NCBI GenBank assembly: GCA_030063045.1 | Contig: JAQSEB010000032.1 | Coordinates: 2,046,001 to 2,110,000 of the forward strand | Length of the DNA: 64,000 bases | Source: Pratylenchus scribneri | Taxonomy: Eukaryota > Nematoda > Chromadorea > Rhabditida > Pratylenchidae | Direction: 5' to 3' | Shown here: one piece after another, positions 57,648-64,000 of the stretch | How the letters are laid out: every line of letters begins with the position of its first letter | Position numbering within the stretch: the first letter of the stretch is position 1 | Program-made: the position numbers and the translations under genes | The notes under the pieces: model-generated | What the model saw: the letters and a program-made list of their open reading frames with translations, nothing else | The model's database searches: none | What the model was told of the DNA's origin: nothing

Positions 57648-58745
57648 TCAATCCGTGCCGGCTCCTCCTGATGAATCGTCCTCGTCGTCGTCTTCTCCTC
57701 CTGCCGGTGCATCGTGGTGGCTGCAGCTGCTTTTGGCCTTGTCTGGAAATGCCTCGAATTTGTTGGAGAATGAAGCATAGATTTCCTGAAAAAGAAGGGA
57801 TGTTTAATTCATTAAGAAATGCAAAATCAAAACTCACGTAGAAGGTTATCAGCGAAGACAGGGATTGGAATTTCGGCTCGCCTTCAATGTCGACATGCAG
57901 CAGGCCTTTGCTTCCGGAGCGCAGAATCCGAATGTGACTGAAAAAAGTGGGATTAATAATTCATGTTATGTGATTAATAAATTTACCGGTAATTTCGCGA
58001 TGCAGTCCGGTAGACGATGAACAACGGGAGCAGGTGCTGAAGAACATCCTTGTCGTCAATGACCTGATGGTAGAGCAGGAATCCTCCGTCGCGTTTGCAC
58101 AGTTTCTCGGCCATCCTCCTTGTGCATGGTCCAATGTAGTACTTGATCATATCTTCTTCCTTGGGATTCACTCGGTCCCCATCAATTGTTCTCAGTTCAG
58201 CGTAGGTACTAAAATAAAAAAAAATTATTTTTTGATTATTAATGTGTAGTTTTTACTTTTGCGATGGTGATGCAGGCGGTCCATTCATCCTAAAAATTGG
58301 GAAAAATTATTGAAAGATTAAATTATGAAGAAAATAAAACTCACACTCGGTTTTGATGCTCCGTTCTTTTGTACACTTTTGGCTCGATCTCGATATCTTC
58401 ATCTTCGTCGTCATGTTCTTTTGCCGTTGAAATTCCTTCGTCATCCTCTTCGCCAGTTGCTTCATCTGTGCTGCCGAGTCCTCCATCAGGTACGAGGTCA
58501 TAATTTGATGCTTCTGAACTGCTTTTCGGTGCTTCTTCTTCAGTGCTCGCTGCTGATTCTTCTGCTCCGTTGATCGCCGGTACCATGTTTTCGTAGATGC
58601 TGTGTTCTTCTGTTTCGGTTGTTTGCTTCTTCTTCCGCTTTTCATTGGCTTTCGGGCATGGCCTTCCGTGTTCACAGCAAACAATGTCGTCGTCTTTGTC
58701 ATCCTTGGAGCAATGCTTCGCCTTTTGATCATCTTTGTTGCCCAT
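57648..58745 (-). CDS. Small SH2-like adaptor protein
   Basis: Five exons, 58745-58345, 58289-58257, 58208-57987, 57937-57838 and 57785-57648, give 297 residues with every phase consistent. Residues 1-135 are acidic and charged with tyrosines in short contexts that could be phosphosites: SIYENMV, SNYDLVPDG and NTYAELRTI. Residues about 160-250 look like an SH2 domain: YYIGPCTRRMAEKLCKRDGG, FLLYHQV at the FLVR position, NYRHIRILRSGSKGLLHV, and KFQSLSSLITFY closing as in PSLSELVEHY. The arginine that normally binds phosphotyrosine is replaced by tyrosine (FLLY). The C-terminus is an acidic Gly/Ser tail. The ATG follows a GGCAG acceptor-like site. I cannot name an orthologue; the SH2 assignment is by pattern only. 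Confidence 0.7.
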
Positions 58746-59304
58746 TGGTCTGCCGGTTTTGATTTGTTTGTTGTTGAAGTAGAAGACTGGAAACGTTGTT
58801 GTAGATTAGGGTGCAGCCAAAAAGAAGGGTGAACATAGCTTTCTTTTATAGTTTTTGTGTTCAATACATTTTTTAAGCATATCATATCATCAATCGATAA
58901 AATACACTGTAAGAAAAGAGAGATAATAGAAAATTTAATAGAGTTAGAGAAAGAGAATCAACAAAACTAAGAAAATGACAAAATATCCCAAAGAAAAAAA
59001 ATGTTCTTCTTCTTCCACAATCCACATTCATCAATCAGTGCAGCAGATCAGTCATAGTCATCACTCATCAGTCATCACTCGTCACACCTATACCTATACG
59101 CTATACCTACCGCCATCGTAAGATTTCCTTTTTATAAACAGTGCTACCGCTACCGTCCACATCCACGGGTAATTTCCAGATATCGAAATGTCGGAAATCC
59201 TTATATAAAAGGATCAATAATTTTGGATTTCTTAATCATCTCGTTTCAGTCAACAAAATATTCTTATTCCATCAATCGACGAAATCTGCCCAATTTTTCA
59301 AGTG
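58746..59304. promoter_or_regulatory. Divergent intergenic region
   Basis: 559 bp between two divergent genes. It includes a run of imperfect TCATCACTCATCAGTCATCAC repeats at about 59035-59090 and CTATACCTATACGCTATACC after it. A TATAAAA at 59204-59210 lies about 95 bp before the plus-strand ATG and may be its TATA box. Confidence 0.4.
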
Positions 59305-60097
59305 ATGTCAGAATTTACTGCAACAATTCTTGGGATAATGCAATTATTTCCGGCACCCTCAACAATTCCAGCGTTCGTTGTTGTTATGGCTGCTGCTGTG
59401 TCAATGTCAATTGGGATTATGCAATGTTGCTGCGGAAAGGTTGGTTATGTTTATTTCCAAATTACTTTTAAAATAACCTTTCAAATTTTACAGAAAAAGA
59501 GCAAAAACTACAAGCCGGCAAAGAAGATGAAGAAGGCGCCCAAGAAGAAAATCGGAGGAAAGGAAGGAGTCAAGCCCAGTCCAAAGAAGAAGAAGAAAGG
59601 AGGAAAACCTGCTGCTGGCAAAGGAATAAAAAAAGCAAAATCGCCTGCCAAACAACAACCAAAAATAACGGGCATTGAAGTACCAGTCACGTAAGAAATT
59701 TGAATTTTTAAACTTTAACACAACCTTTTTTCAATTAAGAGTTGAATTTGGCCCCAATGCACCGGCATCAGATGAAGAAGAAGGTAGGAGCTTTACAACG
59801 ATTATAAACCTAATTTCAAATATATTTTAACAGATTTGCCACAAGAAGACCCGGCCCAGCAACAGCCAGATGCCCAAGATGATGCCCAAGCTCCTGCAAT
59901 GCAAGCACCAGAAGATCAAATGGACGGAAGAGAGCAAACGCAGCAAGGCATGGCACACGACGATGAGCAGTACAGAACGTTGGCAGGTAAAAATTTTGCA
60001 ATTTAAATTCCAATAATAAATGTCCCCTTTTTTAGATCTAGATAGCGACGCAATCTTTGTTGAGGGCAACCGGCAACCACCAGAAGAACCCTATTAA
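59305..60097 (+). CDS. Small single-pass membrane protein with lysine-rich and acidic tails
   Basis: Five exons, 59305-59439, 59494-59690, 59740-59783, 59834-59986 and 60036-60097, encode 196 residues; all phases agree. The N-terminus holds one hydrophobic span (ATILGIMQLF, AFVVVMAAAVSMSIGIM) ending in CCCGKK, a likely palmitoylated stop-transfer site (inference). Next comes a lysine-rich stretch of about 55 residues with KPAKKMKKAPKKKIGGKEG and PKKKKKGGKPAAGKG. The last 80 residues are acidic and Gln-rich. I recognise no family. The charge pattern suggests the basic segment lies on cytosolic membrane faces, but that is speculation. The start is the ATG at 59305, which gives the shortest N-terminus before the hydrophobic span. 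Confidence 0.7.
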
Positions 60098-60648
60098 TGA
60101 AGAAGGTTGATCTACAGCCAAAGATGTGCGTGACCCATTGATGATATTTGTCGGCATTCCTCGTTTTTCCCAAAATCACATTGTATATTGTTGTATGTCC
60201 CTCATTGTTAAAAATACCATCTATATTGTTTTCTTTTTCTATATCATATTGTTGTGAATATATTTTGTTTTTAATGATAAAAATTGATTATGATATGAAT
60301 GCTGTGTTTGATTTTTGTATGAATTATAATTGCATCATTCTTTAATTAAAATCCAAATAAGTTTGACTTCATTTAGTGTGCATGAAATACAAATTTATCA
60401 TACAAATATTGCTGGGGTGATGTCGTATTTGTTTGAAAAATCAGAGAACAAATTATGTGAATAATTGTATTAATAATAGAATTAGAAGGCATCAAATGAT
60501 TTTGGGGCGAAGGGGAGGAGGTGGAGTCAAGATTTCCGACTCGTATTTGGGTAAGTTCGAGAGGAGGAAGGAATTAATTGAGAATTAAATCGGCTTCAAC
60601 AATTGGATGTTCCTCCTTTTCGCCATTTTCGTAATTTTTCAAATAAAT
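60098..60648. other. Convergent intergenic gap
   Basis: 551 bp between two stop codons. A/T-rich at 60160-60480, then G/A-rich. It probably holds both polyadenylation regions. No gene or repeat recognised. Confidence 0.4.
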
Positions 60649-62131
60649 TCATGCATTTTCCCCTCTCCACATCCATTTCCGCAACGCCCATTTGGCGCTT
60701 TTTTCGTTGAGAAAACCGACGAATTGCTGCATGGAAATCTTCCGAATCTTGAGAACTTCGTTGAATAGGTCGATTATTCTTAAAATTGATGGGATGAATT
60801 TAGAATAAATTTGGAAACGAACAATCGAATTATTATTGTTGGTCTGCGTTTGATCGGAAATGTTCATTCGGAAGGATTCCTTCACTTGTGCCACGATGCC
60901 AACGAGTAAATCTGATTTTATCGAATGCAAATTAGTTCCATCCACCTTTCAAATTCCCTACCATCAACATCGTGATTCAACGCTACTGAAACTTCGAAAT
61001 GAGGAACATCGTACGTGAGCACCGCATTTTTCACCTCTGGCTCCATCACTGCCCTTTTACGTTCCAAATCCGCCTTATTTCCAACCAACAGAATTGGAGC
61101 CGGACAATTCTCGGTTCGGAGTTGTTCAAGTTGCCGAATGGCAATCCGAAAGCTGGCTTTACGGTCAATTGAGTAGACTAGGAGGAATGCATGGAATATG
61201 CTCATTTTGGAATGGATCTCCTCTTGTTGTTCGGGTATATCCCATTCGGAGAAGGCCAATTCACATTCATGGCCCCCAATGTTGACGGAGACGGTTGTGT
61301 CCTCGCCGCCATTTTGTTGAGGGACACCGTTCTCTGAATGCATTTCATCCGAGTCATGAAAGGCCGAAGAGGAGAGGAATTGGCCAATCAGCGAGGTTTT
61401 GCCGGCACCAGCTTGTCCAAGTACGCAAATCTATGAGTGAATTTGAGAATGATTAGCCCCACGGGAATATCACCTTATATGAGCAACTTGGTCCTTGGAC
61501 TGAATGGTCACTATTTCCATTCTGATGAATGACTTCTGTTGATTCATTGTTTTGAGGTTGCTGCTGGGCAAATGCCGATGAACTGCTCACAGAAGTACGG
61601 GTTGAACTATTCTGTAAAATGAATGATAAAATGGACAATAAATGTAGTTATTTTTACCCCAGTTTCATCCTGCGGTTCAATGCCCTCATTTCCTGTCCCA
61701 TTTCCATTATTATTTTGTAATTGTTGATTCTCTTTTGTGCTATTTTCGGTTATCCTCCGTTTCCGTCGAAATGAATCGCCCCGATGAATGACTGCCCCTT
61801 TGGCATCAATATTGAATTGACGAACCCGTGTCCAATCGGCCCAATCAGGCAATTGCAAAAATCGTTCTTCCGCTTCACTCATCGGCTTGGCCTCTGGCCA
61901 AACGTCAATTCGCGGTTCTCCAACGCCTCGGGCGCCGCGGCAAAGTGAGGCGCGTCGATGGATTGTTGGAGTGGATCGGCGTCTTTCGGGCGTTGAATCC
62001 ACCTCATTTTGTTGGGCAGCAGTGGCATTGAGGCCACCGCCACCACCACGACGTTGATTGTCGCCTAGAAGGGCATTTGGACGAGGTCGATGCCGAAATG
62101 ATTGGGAACGATGTGGGGGAGGTTGAACCAT
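60649..62131 (-). CDS. RGK-type small GTPase (Rad/Gem/Rem family)
   Basis: RGK proteins are atypical Ras-like GTPases that regulate voltage-gated calcium channels and the cytoskeleton (family knowledge). Exons 62131-61658, 61611-61474, 61430-60962 and 60911-60649 give 447 residues in frame. A long N-terminal extension holds Arg/Ser patches (RSQSFRHRPRP, RRRSTPTIHRRASL) and RVRQFNIDAKGAVIHRGDSF, as in RGK members. The G domain starts at about 205: ICVLGQAGAGKTSLIGQF (P-loop), ELAFSEWDIPEQQEE where Ras has DTAGQE, HAFLLVYSIDRKASF, LVGNKADLERKR (G4) and EVSVALNHDVD (G5). The replaced DxxG is diagnostic of RGK. The C-terminus ends KWALRKWMWRGENA, basic and Trp-rich. A TTGCAG acceptor at about 62161 leaves an open frame before the ATG, so an upstream exon is possible. 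Confidence 0.85.
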
Positions 62132-64000
62132 TAGAAGGGAGGAAGACGGTGAATCTGACCTGCAAAAAATGGGAATTTAATTAAGGAAAAGTGAGAATTC
62201 ATCCTAATATCCATAAAAAGTTCACATTTGAAAATCAAATAAATGTAGCATTTTTTTCAAGCAAAAAAGTGCAAATTCTCATTTTAGGATGGAGGAATAT
62301 TGGAACCAAATGGATTTGGTAAAATCCTCTCCCTTTCGGGCAGATGTGCAACTTTAGCAAAACTAGGAATGAATTGGGCGAAAAGTAGAATGGATGGACG
62401 GCGAATTGGCCAAGCCCGAATGTGAATGTGGACGGAAGAATGAATGTAAAAGTGGGAATGGGGGAAATGGACTTGAGCAGACTGCTCTGCAGGCCAAAGG
62501 AAATTGGAGGATCAAATGACGAAAGAAATGGAATGGACGGCGGCTGGCGGACACTTTGTGATGGCCAACATATCCAAAAAGATGGCCATATGAATTGAAT
62601 GGTGGGGGAAGGAGGGCTGGTGGTCATCGAGATGGAGAATGGCGGAGGGAATTTTGGGCCGATGGACTTAAGCTGATTGGAAGGAAGATGGATTTTCTGG
62701 TTCTTTCGAGATGTGAAGAACCCTTTTGGCCACTTTACGAACAATTGAGAGGGGAGGGGATAATCAAAAGTGGTAAATCTCTTATGAAAATTACTTCCTT
62801 TATTCAATGGATGGGATTTTGACCGATTTTAATGCCATGAAAAGGGAAAATTTTGGTGAATCCACTTGGAAATAAAAATGAAGTGGAATTAAATTAAAAG
62901 GGAATTGAGAAATTACGTCATTTGAATGAAAAATAAAATGGAAAAGTTTAGGATCACGGGAACATATTTTGAAGAGGCATTGATGAAAGAATATGAATGA
63001 AGTGGAATAAAAATGGTAATTGAATTGAAAATGAATTGGCCTCCGATTCTTCTTCTTGGGTCTGGCCCGAGGCGCCTTTTTAAAGGGAAGACGATGGCCA
63101 AGTGGGTGTGTGGGAATAGTTCGGCCAAAAGGCCACTTTGCTCCTTTCATCATGGACCACTCATCGTCAAAATTTTCCACAACAAATATTTTGTTGAATC
63201 CTCCCATTGCCGGCATTTCACACGCGGCCCCGTCCCCCGCCTCTTCAATTCGACCATTTTGCTGGGAAAATTCATAGCGAATTGGATGGGGATATGGGGG
63301 AATGAAAACCAATATGGCCCCAGTTTTTGTGCCCAGTCTCATCCCCCAATGCGCCTATGGCCATTGTGGACAATCCACACACATTTTGGGGAAGGCAAAT
63401 AGTGAAGGAAGGAGGGCGGATGGGAAATTGGTCTATTTGCCCGTCGACTTTGGCACAAAAAAAATGGCAGGAAGGCGATGAATGTTCAGAAGGGCTAATG
63501 AACAATTTGTGAGGAAATGGCATCAATTAACACGAATTTGGAATAATTTGGCCTTTTCTTATGGCCTATAAAGAATGGGGAAAGGGGTTGACTATCTTAC
63601 AAAGATTGAAAAAAGGCAATCAAAGATAAAAATTGAATGGATTTGTTTATTTATTTAGTGGAAAAATTGGGTGGAAGGATTCAAATGATAAAGTGGATGA
63701 TGAGGGGCAACATCGAGAGGGGACGGAATCTTTGATTTCCTCGTGTGTATGTTTTGCGCGAAATTTGTTTTGCTTTTAAATTGAGTGAAAAGGATCAAAA
63801 TGAAAGGGGAAAGGAAAAAATAGAAAACTGGAAGATGGTGGCGACAAAATATTTTCATTTTGTTATCCGAATTTTAGCACAAATTTGAGTGAAAAAAAAA
63901 GAAAAAAATGTGGGTGACTCTTCTTTTTAAGCCGATGCCCCAGAGCTTTGTTTATGGCCAAGACCAACTTTTTTCCATCCAATGGCGAGAAAAGAAAGGA
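62132..64000. other. Upstream region without a supportable gene
   Basis: 1.9 kb to the window edge. Composition resembles the gene-poor left third (GGCC/AATT-rich, purine-skewed). Open frames on the minus strand at 62807-62235 and 63342-62800 lack motifs or splice-consistent continuation. It may hold 5' non-coding exons or the promoter of the RGK gene. Confidence 0.4.

Noticed and set aside
62235..63342. Minus-strand open frames upstream of the RGK gene as extra exons
   Set aside because: Residue content follows base composition, no motifs, and no donor joins them in phase to the RGK exon.

Overview
This window looks like nuclear DNA from a nematode, most probably a tylenchid plant parasite such as a cyst nematode (inference). 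Genes are cut by many short introns of about 40-60 bp with GT-AG ends. At least four introns appear to use GC donors, which has been reported for potato cyst nematodes. Several start codons sit just downstream of a T-rich stretch ending in AG with no coding exon before it, the signature of spliced-leader trans-splicing. Same-strand genes are packed about 165-330 bp apart. The protein set (HNF4-type supplementary nuclear receptor, TRPN channel, XNP-1/ATRX without an ADD domain) fits Nematoda. The species cannot be fixed from sequence alone. Exon models were read by eye from splice signals, codon phase and family similarity, without transcript data.

Left third (1-21.6 kb): low gene density and rich in repeats. 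An HNF4-like nuclear receptor on the minus strand runs off the left edge. Its introns hold four copies of one inverted-repeat element and a 27-bp minisatellite. About 6 kb of purine-skewed DNA follows with no gene I can support. Next comes an unrecognised 631-residue protein on the minus strand, whose introns hold a 1-kb minisatellite, a hAT-like element, a small MITE and two more copies of the inverted-repeat family.

Middle (21.6-48 kb): housekeeping genes. Inositol-pentakisphosphate 2-kinase (minus) diverges from an NHP2 / ATRX pair (plus) that may be an operon. A minus-strand block then reads SEC63, NUP160, SLX1, each 230-300 bp from the next. NUP160 carries a 2.1-kb minisatellite, a 650-bp hAT MITE with perfect 8-bp target duplications and a second MITE in its introns.

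Right part (48-64 kb): a 42-exon TRPN (NOMPC / TRP-4) mechanosensory channel, an SH2-like adaptor that lacks the phosphotyrosine-binding arginine, a small membrane protein with a lysine-rich tail, and an RGK-type small GTPase. The last 1.9 kb shows no gene I can support.

Two features recur through the window. Degenerate tRNA-like sequences, each keeping a recognisable T-arm / B-box, sit inside introns and intergenic gaps. A 27-28 bp minisatellite family has expanded independently in introns of three unrelated genes.
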